NCBI GenBank assembly: GCA_963682175.1 | Contig: OY821791.1 | Location: 15,528,542-15,592,541, forward strand | Origin: Triglochin maritima | Lineage: Eukaryota; Streptophyta; Magnoliopsida; Alismatales; Juncaginaceae | Direction of reading: 5' to 3' | Length of the DNA stretch: 64,000 nt | Shown here: positions 34,007 to 44,583 of the stretch, one piece after another | Layout: each line of letters opens with the position of its first letter | How positions within the stretch are numbered: position 1 is the stretch's first letter | Program-made: the position numbers and the translations under genes | The notes under the pieces: model-generated | The model's database searches: none | The model's input: the letters and a program-made list of their open reading frames with translations, nothing else | What the model was told of the DNA's origin: nothing

Positions 34007-35363
34007 TGATTGACATTATTTCATGCTTATATTTGTATCTTATATCCATTATCTTTCACCTAAACAATGCTACGTGACGAGTTTTATGTGTGAATTTCAG
34101 AAATAAATATGTTTGAAGAGATGAAGCATAAAAGGACCCAAAAGTACGTGACCTGGGGACTAAGATGCAAGGGAGAAGCACCTGAACGTAAGACCAAAGG
34201 ACCAAAGAGCAAAACAGAAAATTCCACACCATTATGGGGAGTATTTTGGCAATTAGCTTCGGGTCGTAGCTCCAATAAACAACGTAGATGCATCAAAGAC
34301 CACCAGCAAAGCCCACAACAAATCCCAGATGAATCCAGATCCAATGGACCGCTAATTGGCGGTCTGGATCTCTCTGGATCTGCTAAAACTCCGCGGGCAC
34401 ATGTTTTAGAGGGTGTTTATTCTATTTCTAGTATTTGTTTAGTCCCGTACCGGGGGATTGTCCCGGATTACCTTTTTCTATGGCTATAAATAGAACTCTT
34501 CACCTTCCATTGTAATCACTTCACATTTTGAGTGCCTATTCTTCCTACTTGAAGTGAGTCCTTGAACCAAACACTAAAGTAGGAGGATGCTACTTGAATT
34601 GTGAGTCATTTTAAGAAAAATTTCTTTGTTATGTTATTTGTTTCATGTTGCTTGTTTTACTTAGTTTAATTTCATTTCATTAGTTTTAGTAGCTTAGTTT
34701 ATATGCTTTCCTTGCTTAGTTTAATAATTAGTCTAATGTGTAGTGAGTAGTCCATCCCCTTTGGGGGGGGGGGGGGGGTGGAGTTGATGTTCATACATGC
34801 AAAAGAGAATGACATGAATGCTTTATTTACAATGTGTTGATAAAACATGAATGTATGCTTGCTTGTTTAGTATAGAACATATAACTTGATGAGTTTTGCC
34901 AAAATGATTAGACACCTCTCATGCTTGTTTAGGTTCTGAAATAACCAGCTTGTGTATGTAAATGTTAATCAACTAGGTTAGTGAATGGATTGATAGGTTT
35001 TGCCATAACATTTAGACACTTCCTATGCATGAAAACACTACCTTCATTTGTGCTTAAAGAATGTGTTCTTCACCACCTCTTTGCATGTGTGCACTCACTC
35101 CACCCCTTAGGGTTTTCCATTTCTGAATTCGAGCACACTTATTTCATTCTTAGTTAAGTTTTAGTTCATCGTTTGTTGTTTGCTTATGCATGCGTTACTT
35201 CGTAGTGTAGTCTAGCGTATATTAGTATAATCAAACTCTCTTCCCTATTTTTGCCACTTGATTTCGTGCAAAGCAGAGGCTGCTCACCTCCCTGTGGAAG
35301 ATCCGTATTTGCCACATCTTCACCGACGCCGTGCACATGCGGTTATAATTAAAATATTCAACA
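34007..35363 (+). repeat. 5' LTR of P1
   Basis: 1,357 bp. USE-like GTCCCGTACCG 34442-34452 and TATAAATA 34485-34492, 32 bp apart. One U3 palindrome at 34347-34365. A run of about 18 G at 34764-34782 replaces the short G run of other copies. Confidence 0.9.
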
Positions 35364-35369
35364 AGTTTT

Positions 35370-35387
35370 TGGCGCCGTTGCTGGGGA
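35370..35387 (+). other. First PBS of P1 (tRNA-Asp)
   Basis: One mismatch to the 18-nt complement of tRNA-Asp. Gag sequence follows immediately at 35388; the leader is missing here. Confidence 0.9.
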
Positions 35388-36337
35388 TGCGCCGTATGGA
35401 TTCGATTGAGCTCCAAAACCAACAAGGTGCACCTCACATGTCCACATCTGGTCCATTTCCCTATCATTCATGTGGTAGGATAGGTCATGTAGAAAGAGAG
35501 TGTGCGTCCATTCCTCCTGAGATGCAACATGTCAATGCCATCTATGACAGAGCTAGGAATGACCCATACTCATCATCTTATAATCCTGGATGGAGGAACC
35601 ACCAAATTTTTTTATGGAACCAAAATAACGCCCCGGGTGGTCCTTCAAACTTCTCTCGACCACCTAACCAACCACACCAACCTTCCATGCATTCACAATC
35701 TTATCAGCAACCCCAAGTTCCAAGCACCAAACCACCAGGTTTCCCAAATTCTAACAACTTGGAAACCTGGTTTAATTCGCTTGAGAACATGACTCTTGGA
35801 CTTGAGAACTCTGTGAAATTTTTTATGTCATCCACAAGTCAAGTTCTCACTTCAAATCAGCAGACCATCAAATCTCTTGAGCTTCAGATGGGTCAGTTGG
35901 CGCAGTCTGTACATGAAAGAGAGAAAGAGTCTCTGCCTAGCCAGCCTGAGGCTAACCCCCGCATATACCAGCAACAACACATGCAAAATGAGAATGTGGT
36001 ACCACGGGGGAGGCAAGTGAACCATGTGGAGGAACATGTTCACCATGTCAATTCCATTGTGACCTTAAGGAATGGAAAGCAGGTTGACAATCACATTTCC
36101 TTGCCACACCCACCATCATCCATGTAGCCCCTTAGTGGGAATGGTGGTGAAGAAGATGCTGAGGGTGAGGGTAATACACCAACACCTCCTTCTCAGGCAC
36201 CGCAGAAAACCTACCTGCCAAAAGCTCCCTATCCAAGTAGGTTAACCAAAAAGCAGAGTGACACAATGAATAAGATATTAGAGGTGTTCAAGCAAGTGCA
36301 GGTTAACATCCCCTTGTTGGGTGTCATCCAACAAATC
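35388..36337 (+). pseudogene. Partial gag copy 1 of P1
   Basis: Begins inside gag (RRMDSIELQNQQGAPHMS) directly after the PBS and includes the knuckle-like YHSCGRIGHVEREC (first Cys changed to Tyr). A coiled segment (SLELQMGQLAQSVHERE) and VVPRGRQVNHVEE follow; a TAG lies at 36125. It ends before the protease at VIQQI, where U5 sequence begins. Capsid domain and protease are both absent, so it is a dead duplicate of the second copy downstream. Confidence 0.85.
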
Positions 36338-36609
36338 ACTCACTCCACCCCTTAGGGGTTTTCTATTTCTGAATTCCAGCACACTTATTTCGTTCTTAGT
36401 TAAGTTTTAGTTCATCGTTTCTTGTTTGCTTATGCATGCGTTACCTCTTAGTGTAGTATAACGTTGATTTGTATAATTAAACTCTCTTCCCTATTTTTTC
36501 CACTTGATTTCGTACAAACGAGAGGTTGCTCACCTCCCTGTGGATGACCCGTATTTGCCACGTCTTCACCGACGTCGTGCACTTGCGGTTATAATTAAAA
36601 CGTTCAACA
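36338..36609 (+). repeat. Internal U5 fragment of P1
   Basis: Matches the last 270 bp or so of the P1 LTR and runs into a second PBS. It starts inside the LTR, so it is a truncated LTR between two gag copies. Confidence 0.9.
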
Positions 36610-36615
36610 AGTTTT

Positions 36616-36633
36616 TGGCACCGTTGCCGGGGA
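36616..36633 (+). other. Second PBS of P1
   Basis: 17 of 18 bases complementary to tRNA-Asp; 6-nt spacer after the U5 fragment. A short leader with one palindrome module (about 36771-36786) and a CAGGTGAG donor-like site follows. Confidence 0.9.
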
Positions 36634-36822
36634 GGTGTCAGTCTAGACTCTTATTTGGACGATTCGAGTGGATTTAATTTGTGTTTTGTAGTTTTTCTTT
36701 GTTTCAGAAGATTTGGAGTTGCAAGGGAGGCAGCTGGAGAAGTTGGGAGCCAAACTGGGCAACTTGGACCGCCAATCAACGGTCAGGTGAGATATGTTTG
36801 CCTTCTCCTTTCTTTGCCTTGA

Positions 36823-38490
36823 CCCATCATCTAGCATAGGAGCGAGGATCGCAAATGCAAACTCGACTATATCGGGTGCCACATTTGCTATCGATACCAG
36901 TACGACCACCGAGGCACGCATGGCGGCCCTAATGCGCCGTATGGATTCGATTGTGCTCCGAAACCAACAAGGTGCACCTCACATGTCCACATCTGGTCCA
37001 ATTCCCTGTCATTCATGTGGTAGGATAGGTCATGTAGAAAGAGAGTGTGCGTCCATTCCTCCTGAGATGCAACATGTCAATGCCATCTATGACAGAGCTA
37101 GGAATGACCCATACTCATCATCTTATAATCCAAGATGGAGGAACCACCAAAATTTTTTATGGAACCAAAATAACGCCCCGGGTGGTCCTTCAAATCCTCT
37201 CGACCACCTAACCAACCACACCAACCTCCCATGCATTCACAATCTTATCAGCAACCCCAAGTTCCAAGCACCAACCCACCAGGTTTACCAAATTCTAACA
37301 ACTTTGAAACCCGGTTTAATTCGCTTGAGAACATGACTCGTGGACTTGAGAACCCTGTGAATTTTTTTATGTCATCCAGAAGTCAAGTTCTCACTTCAAA
37401 TCAGCAGACCATCAAATATCTTGAGCTTCAGATGGGTCAGTTGGCCCAGTCTGTACATGAAAGAGAGAAAGGGTCTCTGCCTAGCCAGGCTGAGCCTAAC
37501 CCCCGCATATACCAGCAACAACACATGCAAAATGAGAATGTGGTACCAAGGGGGAGGCAAGTTAACCATGTGGAGGAACCTGTTCACCATGTCAATTCCA
37601 TTGTGACATTAAGGAATGGAAAGCATGTTGACAATCACATTTGCTTGCCACACCCACCATCATCCATGCAGCCCCTTAGTGGGAATGGTGGTGAAGAAGA
37701 TGCTGAGGGTGAGGGTAATACACCAACGCCTCCTTCTCAGGCACCGCAGAAAACCTACCTGCCAAAAGCTCCCTATCCATGTAGGTTAACCAAAATGCAG
37801 AGTGACACAATGGATAAGATATTAGAGGTGTTCAAGCAAGTGAAGGTTAACATCCCCTTGTTGGATGTCATCCAACAAATACCTTAATATGCCAAAGTGT
37901 TGAAGGATCTCTGCACAACCAAGAGGAAGACCAATGTTCCTAACAAAGAATTCTTGGTTGCAAATGTAAGCTCACTTTTGTCCAAACCCACCTACACAAA
38001 ATACAAGGATCTTGGGTGTCCTACTATTCAGTGCACGATACGGGACACTAGCACGAGTAATGTATTGCTTGATTTAGGATCAGCGGTCAACCTCCTCCCA
38101 TTTTCTGTTTATCAACAGTTTAATTTGGGAGAATTGAAACCAACTAAGATCACCCTCCAATTGGCGGATAGATCCTTTCGTATTCCAAAAGGGATTATCG
38201 AGGACGTGCATATCAAAGTTGGAGATTTTATATTTCCAGTCGATTTTGTCGTCCTCGATACCAATCCTGTTGCAAACACCGACTCTCAAATACCTTTGAT
38301 TTTGGGTAGACCATTTCTGGCAACGTCCAACACCTTAATTAATTGTAGAAATGGTCTCATGAAGCTCTCATTCGGTAACGTGAGTGCTGAGTTTCATGTG
38401 TTCAACTCTGGTAGGCAACAGGAGCCCATGGACCAACCTTTAAATCTCAATCTCATCCGCCAATTAGAGAAAGCACCGCAAAATCAATGA
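36823..38490 (+). pseudogene. Gag-protease of P1 lacking the capsid domain
   Basis: Starts at SSIGARIANANS, which in B1 lies after the capsid domain, so the capsid is deleted. Knuckle CHSCGRIGHVEREC at about 37007-37048; a frameshift near 37195; coil SLELQ..QLAQSVHERE region; TAA at about 37885. The protease follows, with D at 38071-38073 in DLGSA (other copies have DLGAS) and LILGRPFLAT near 38300. It stops at 38488-38490, before the C-terminal domain frame. Confidence 0.85.
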
Positions 38491-38693
38491 ACACCCCTAA
38501 CACCAATGCAACCCATTGAGAATGTTTATGGGCCCAGCGAAAACTCATTGTCTGTCTTTGCAATGCAACAGAGTGAGTGGCATCAAACATGAATGTCCAA
38601 AAGGAGTGTTCGTTGAATGATTCAGTTGAGATTAGTGAGAGTGAGACACCTCATCATATGCCTATACCAGAAGGTGTCTCTATCTCATGACCC

Positions 38694-39104
38694 TTGGCTA
38701 TTGAGCCATTTGAGCTTCATCTTGACTCCAACAAGGACCCACCTACGACCAAGCTTATGCCTTATGATATAAATGATGGTGGGAGGTCCTTGATGGATGA
38801 CTTGGGGAGAAGCTCCATTTTTAGTGATGCAGGTCTGCTGCATCCATGGAATGAGCGTGAGGAACTCATTCTGATGCACCCACCTATTGGTTGGAGGGTT
38901 TTGTTCGATGAGCAACTAAACCCTAGTGAGGCAACAAAACTCCACTCATTCATGTTACCTACACCCAACCAATATCATGAGGGGTTCGAGCCTTTCAACT
39001 TTGACCTTTCACCCCTCATGACACGTCAGAGTACCGGTGAAGTTTGCCCATCTCGGCAAGTCTCGGGTCCTCATAACTTGATGTTCTCATTTGAAGTTCC
39101 TTGA
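38694..39104 (+). pseudogene. Family-A post-protease C-terminal domain of P1
   Basis: A 136-aa open frame: EPFELHLDSNKDPPTT, HPPIGWRVLFDEQLNPSEAT, EGFEPFNFDLSPL and a terminal FSFEVP. It aligns with M1 25695-25279 and, in the GWRV.-D and F-F-V motifs, with P2 and M0. A stop and frame change separate it from the protease frame. I do not recognise the domain; it is probably the C-terminus of the gag-pro protein. Confidence 0.6.
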
Positions 39105-40665
39105 TCAAATGATTATGAGAATATCTTTGTTGATGTTATACCTTGTAAAAAAAACTGTAATAAAAGACTCCATGAGTGAGCATTGATTATTGTGGGCCCC
39201 AACCATTGTGTACTTGGGCCCCATTTCTTCACGTATTTGTCTCCTTTCTTCAGTATCTCACAGGTTTTGAGGGAATTTGGGTTTGTGTCCATCAACATAA
39301 CCACGAACTTCCTTTTACGCTTTATGTTGGTGAGATCTTTCATTTTTCATGCATAAATCCATGTAGTATCTTGCTCACTTTCAATAAGGACAATGCATGA
39401 AGTAGGTGTGGGGGGGGTGTTTTACGTGTGTACATAGTCGAGTCTTTTCTTTTGATTTTGTTTTCTTTTGTGTGTATTGTTAGGGTCATTTAGTGTGTTG
39501 CATTTAATATTGATATATCTTCTTGCCATGATCCTTGGGTGACTTGTCTTTTTTGCTTGCCTAGTGCTTTAAAGTTTTCACATTTCTTTCAAATTCTTCA
39601 TGTGTTTACGAAAGAAAATGTTTTTGTGGGTTTTGCGTGTGTTTAGCATGTGCAAAACCGTTGAGAGGCAAAGTAAAAAGAAAGCCCCCAAAAGTGTATT
39701 GAACTTGATGCATTAGGATATCTACTTTACTAGCTTTAGGTCTTATCGAGTAGTTAGGATGCACCCCGGTTTTCCCTCGGGGGGCGTGTAATCATAGGGT
39801 TTTAGCAGTCAAACATTTAAAGAAGTCCACCCTAAACGTAGTGAGTCAAATAATTCGTGTCTGTATAAGGAAGTTTGTCGTAGTCAAGGGCCCTTAATCT
39901 CTTTTTGTGAAATTTAAGTGTAGGGGTTTTGGTTCCCATGTAGATAAATAAATAAGTGGTGTTCTCTCTTCTCGCACGTCTCCTATCACTCGGGAAACTA
40001 GGTCTGAGGGGACTTTGTGCCTGGTGCTTTCGAGTAATCTGACTTGGGATGCACCGACCGAACTCCCATTACACGGGTGGTAGGGATCGCCCTATGTGGA
40101 GATTTGGGGAAGGTGTACGTGATAGTGTAAGTCCTCATAGGCAATTATGCACGAAACCCGACCCCAGGAGAATCAAATACCAACCAATAAAATGTTCCAA
40201 AGAAAAGAAAAAAAAGAAAAAAAGAAAAAGAAAAAAAGAGTCCAAAAAGAACCTTAATGGACTTTACACATTGTATCACATTCAGAAGTTAAGGTTGCCC
40301 ATGTCTTTCACTTAAGTCCTTAACTAATTTTCACGAATAATTGATTAGGCTAGGTGTGTAGACCGATTACATATATAGAGTCGACCCGTAGTATTACCGC
40401 GTCCCATGATCGACAAAATAAGTCCAACGAGTCGTGTAGCTAGATTGATTAATGCATCTTTGTTCGGATTTTGTGGGTGTATCCGCTGAAAACCCTCAGG
40501 AGACAACACTTCTCCTCCTTGGCGACAAGGAGGTTTAATGGCTTGTTGCACGTGCTAAGTGCAACCGTGATTCCTACGAAAGTGAGTTAGGATTTCTTGT
40601 TTTTCATATGCTTTTCTCTTTCTTTCTTTTGCTCGGGACTAGCAAAACTTAGGTGTGGGGGTAAT
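39105..40665 (+). other. 3' noncoding region of P1
   Basis: Noncoding. Internal PPT 39403-39420, conserved CCCATTACACGGG region near 40070, hairpins 40514-40533 (loop GCGA) and 40545-40565, 3' PPT 40651-40665. Confidence 0.75.
40514..40565 (+). ncRNA. Two-hairpin RNA element of P1 (GCGA tetraloop)
   Basis: 8-bp stem CCTCCTTG/CAAGGAGG with loop GCGA, then 7-bp stem GTTGCAC/GTGCAAC with a 7-nt loop. Located about 85-150 nt before the 3' PPT. Confidence 0.65.
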
Positions 40666-42046
40666 TGATTGACATCATTTCATGCTTATATTTGTATCTT
40701 ATATCCATTATCTTTCACTTAAACAATGCTACGTGACGAATTTTATGTGTGAATTTCAGAAAGAAATAGGTTTGAAGAGATGAAGCATAAAAGGACCCAA
40801 AAGTAGGGAAAAATTACTGAATTGTGAGACCTGGAGATTAAGATGCAAGGGAGAAGGACCTGAACGTAAGACCAAAGGACCAAAGAGAAAAACAGAAAAC
40901 TCCACACCATCATGGGGAGTATTTTGGCAATTAGATTCAGGTCGGAGCTCCAATAAACAACGTATATGCATCAAAGACCGACAAAGAAATCCATAAAAGC
41001 CCACAACAAATTCCAGCAGGATCCATAACCTATGGACCTCTAATTGGCGGTCTGGATCTCTCTGGATCCGCTAAAACTCCGCGGGCACATGTTTTAGAGG
41101 GTGTTTATTCTATTTCTAGTATTTGTTTAGTCCTGTACCGGAGGATTGTCCCGGATTACCTTTTTCTATGGCTATAAATAGAACTCTTCATCTTCCATTG
41201 TAATCACTTCACATTTTGAGTGCCTATTCTTCCTACTTGAAGTGAGTCCTTGAAGCAAACACTAAAGTAGGAGGATGCTACTTGAATTGTGAGTCATTTT
41301 AATAAAAGTTTCTTTGTTATGTTATTTGTTTCATGTTGCTTGTTTTACTTAGTTTAATTTCATTTCATTAGTTTTAGTAGCTTAGTTAATATGCTTTTCT
41401 TGCTTAGTTTAATAATTAGTCAAATGTGTAGTGAGTAGTCCATCCCCTTTGGGGGGGAGTGGAGTTAATGTTCATACATTCAAAAGAGAATGGAATGAAT
41501 GCTTTATTTACAATGTGTTGATAAAACATGAATGCATGCTTTTTGTTTCTCATAGAACTTATAACTTAATGAGTTTTGCCAAAATGAATAGACACCTCTC
41601 ATGCTTGTTTTAGTTCTGAAATAACCAGCTTGTGTATGTAAATGTTAATCAACTAGGTTAGTGAATGGATTGATAGGTTTTGCCATAACATTTAGACACT
41701 TCCTATGCATGAAAACACTACCTTCATTTGTGCTTAAAGAATGTGTTCTTCACCACCTCTTTGCATGTGTGCACTCACTCCAGCCCTTGGGGGTTTTCCA
41801 TTTCTGAATTCCAGCACACTTATTTCGTTCTTAGTTAAGTTTTAGTTCATCGTTTGTTGTTTGCTTATGCATGCGTTACTTCGTAGTGCGTAGTATAGCG
41901 TAGATTAGTATAATCAAACTCTCTTCTCTATTTTTGCCACTTGATTTCGTGCAAACGAGAGGCTACTCACCTCCTTGTCGACGACCCGTATTTGCCACGT
42001 CTTCACCGACGCCGTGCACTTGCGGTTATAATTAAAATGTTCAACA
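40666..42046 (+). repeat. 3' LTR of P1
   Basis: 1,381 bp. TATA 41173-41180; AATAAA at about 41302, a candidate poly(A) signal at the end of R. The 5' LTR has lost this AATAAA. Confidence 0.9.
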
Positions 42047-42211
42047 TTGGACTTCTTTATTTGTTTGAGTACTGAAACCATATGATTACTCTCCCCCGAG
42101 AGAAAACTTGGGTGCATTCTAATGACTAGATAAGACCTAAAATTCGTGTACTAAATATCCTAATGCATCATGTTCACGACAATTTTAGGAGCTTTCTTTT
42201 ACTTTGTCTCT
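42047..42211 (-). other. M0 3' noncoding region, segment between P1 and M2
   Basis: Continues the M0 sequence from 34006 and ends with the left TSD of M2 (TCTCT, 42207-42211). Confidence 0.85.
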
Positions 42212-42541
42212 TGATTGATCGTTTTATTTTAAACCGCAAGTGCACGACCGCGTTGAAGCGGTGGCAAATACGGGTCGTCCACTGGGAGGTGTGTCGACGT
42301 TTGGTTTATGCAAAGGCGAGTGGTAAAGAAAGGAGAGAAAGATTAATTACACTAAACTACACTAGAATGCAAAAGGAAATCAAAGATAAGCAATAAAACT
42401 AAACCCCAAAGGGGGTAGAGAAATAATGTGAACATAAAGAAGTGTGTGTGTGTTTGTTCATTAAGATCCTCACAATAAGTAGTGCATGAAATCATAAAAC
42501 TAAATCCAACTTTGCCTCCACATGAATTAAGATTAGATCAC
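42212..42541 (-). repeat. 3' LTR fragment of M2
   Basis: Matches 58460-58790 of the 5' LTR and is interrupted at 42542 by the copia LTR. Confidence 0.9.
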
Positions 42542-44580
42542 TGTAGGATCTAAATGCCCTAAGTATTAGTCTTAAGGGGGGGTTTATAGACTAATTTCTT
42601 ACTACCAACTATTTGTGCAATAACAAGATAACCAATGAAAATAGTGAGATGAAAAAGGCAAACCAAACACCGGATGTATAGAGGTTTGGATCCAACCACC
42701 GGATCCTAGTCCTCTCTTACGAAATGCTCTTCCTTGAGCAACTTCGCGATCTTCACTAAATTGATCTTCTTTCCGGGCAAAGATCGAGCATTTACAATTC
42801 AAGCTTGCGAACACCCTCGCCAAGCTTGGACCTCCTTCTCACAACCCGAGAAGAGCTTCACTCCGGAAGCTTGTACAACTCCTTTGTAGTAGACTTTGTG
42901 TAACCTACTCTTGAGCACTTGAATTGATGATGAATGCAATTGAATGATTGATCAAGAGAGTGGTTGAGAGCAATAAAGAGAGTAAGAGCACTTGGAAGTT
43001 TTTAGCACAATGAGAGCTTAGAGAATGGATTTGTGGGCTTGTAAAGATGATCTAAGCTCTATATATAAGCCTTTTAAGTTTTCTAGCCGTTTGAGAAAGA
43101 TTTGATTGGGTTTTGTGCAAGATACACAAACCAGAGATTCAGGAAGCAATTCTGTCAAAGTTCGGTCGACCGGTAAGAATGAAACGGTCGACCGGTTACG
43201 TGAATAGTAGTCAAACGGTCAGACAAAACGAGGAACGGTCGAACTAACTGGGATGGAACTTAAGTGTACCGGTCGGACGAAACAAGGAAACGGTCGACCG
43301 ATGTGAAGGTTCGGTAGAGACAAAGTGTGACCGGTCGAACCAAGGTGGTATCGACCGATAGCAGGAAGAATGCTACGAACGATCAAAGGTTAAACGGTCG
43401 ACCGGTTAATAAGATTTGTTCGACCGGTTAAGCTATGTATTTCGGGGTATGGTGAAAGTATGTGTATACGACCGTTGTATAATACGACAAGTATAACGGT
43501 CACAAAAGAAGACAAATATAGGAATCAACCGGTCGAACAGAAAAGGACTTTCGGTCGACCGGTTTGCACTAAGGCACGTGTCTTCCAGCACGTATGAACA
43601 GTTGATCGGTCGACCAAAATACCTAAAGTTATTCAAATGAACCGGTCGAACCAGAACACAGTTCGGTCGACCGAAAGGGTTCAGAAAATAGATTTTAGAT
43701 TAAACGGTCGAACCAGATGGTCGACCGGTCGACCGGTTGAGTGCAGAATTCCTGGATATGGTTTGATTGATTTCTAAAGAAGTTTTGTATGGAATTTGAA
43801 CGTTTAGTTCTACTTCTACGGAATCCTAAATAGTCGTGATATGCAATGCATCAAGATTTAAGTGCTCAAGTTACATTTAAATCCTAATGACAATAATGTA
43901 AACCTATCTACTCTTCAACTTCATTTCTCGTTAAACTTGTCACCTGAAATGTTAGTACAAAACAATATATGTGTATTGTGCAAGAGTGATATGAACGAAT
44001 TACATGTGTTTAAGTTATATGTTGATTAATCATCAAAACGGATAAGCAATCATTAGCCAAAAAGCCAACAATCTCCCCCTTTTTGATGATGACAACTTAT
44101 TAAATTAAATACATGTTATTTCAATGAATTTTACTCAATGCTCCCCCTATCTTATAGCTCCCCCTAGCTATATGGCATACGTAAACCCAATAGACATGTA
44201 TGAGTAGTATTACTCTCCCCATTTGGCATAATCAAAAAGCTGAAAGAGAATATCCAACAACTAAAGCACAACCATTTGCCAAAACAACAATGAAGAAGAA
44301 GTAAAGCATGCATTAAGAAAAGAATGATTCAAAATACAACACACGCAAACAAGACACCACACATCCAAAGCAGAAAAGAAATCAAACAAGACACACGACC
44401 AACCCACATTAAACCAATAAAACAAAACGACAACCAACTCAATGTCCAAAACGATCACGAAACATAGATGTGAGAGAGTCAATGCCATGAAGCACCGAGT
44501 CGAACTTAGCGTCAAGACGCTCATGGTGCTGAGATGTCGAAGCTTCAAAACGATCAAGTCGTTGAGAAGTGGAGAAGACT
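42542..44580 (-). mobile_element. Truncated copia element (family C, Maximus/SIRE-like)
   Basis: 3' LTR 42542-44070 (1,529 bp; sense TGTTGGC to GATCCTACA) with adjoining PPT (minus AAAAAGGGGGAGAT, 44084-44071) and about 500 bp of internal sequence. GGTCGACC occurs 9 times at 43155-43735. The rest of the element, including pol, is deleted. The right breakpoint, near 44570, has short similarity to M2 sequence. Confidence 0.85.
44439..44580 (-). pseudogene. Copia 3' coding remnant, coiled coil
   Basis: The minus frame encodes SQRLDRFEASTSQHHERLDA and continues to TGA at 44439-44441. Such a coiled C-terminus before the PPT is compatible with the extra 3' frame of SIRE/Maximus elements, but the fragment is too short to assign. 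Confidence 0.35.
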
Positions 44581-44583
44581 CAA

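Larger units (their letters stand above)
34002..42051 (+). mobile_element. P1: rearranged family-A element nested in M0
   Basis: Body 34007-42046, flanked by GTGGA (34002-34006) and TTGGA (42047-42051), a TSD with one mismatch. Plus order: 5' LTR, PBS, gag fragment, U5 fragment, second PBS and leader, gag-pro without capsid domain, C-terminal domain, 3' noncoding region, 3' LTR. The repeated PBS-gag unit is an internal rearrangement. Confidence 0.9.

Noticed and set aside
35258..36127. 289-aa open frame starting in the P1 LTR as a real gene
   Set aside because: Its start lies in U5 and PBS; the gag part begins only at 35388 and lacks capsid, protease and a proper start.
40049..40315. Lys-rich plus frame of 88 aa
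   Set aside because: A poly-purine stretch in the 3' noncoding region of P1; not conserved in P2 or M1.
43140..43740. Repeated palindromes suggesting a CRISPR-like array
   Set aside because: Plant LTR U3; spacing irregular, no constant repeat length, no cas genes.
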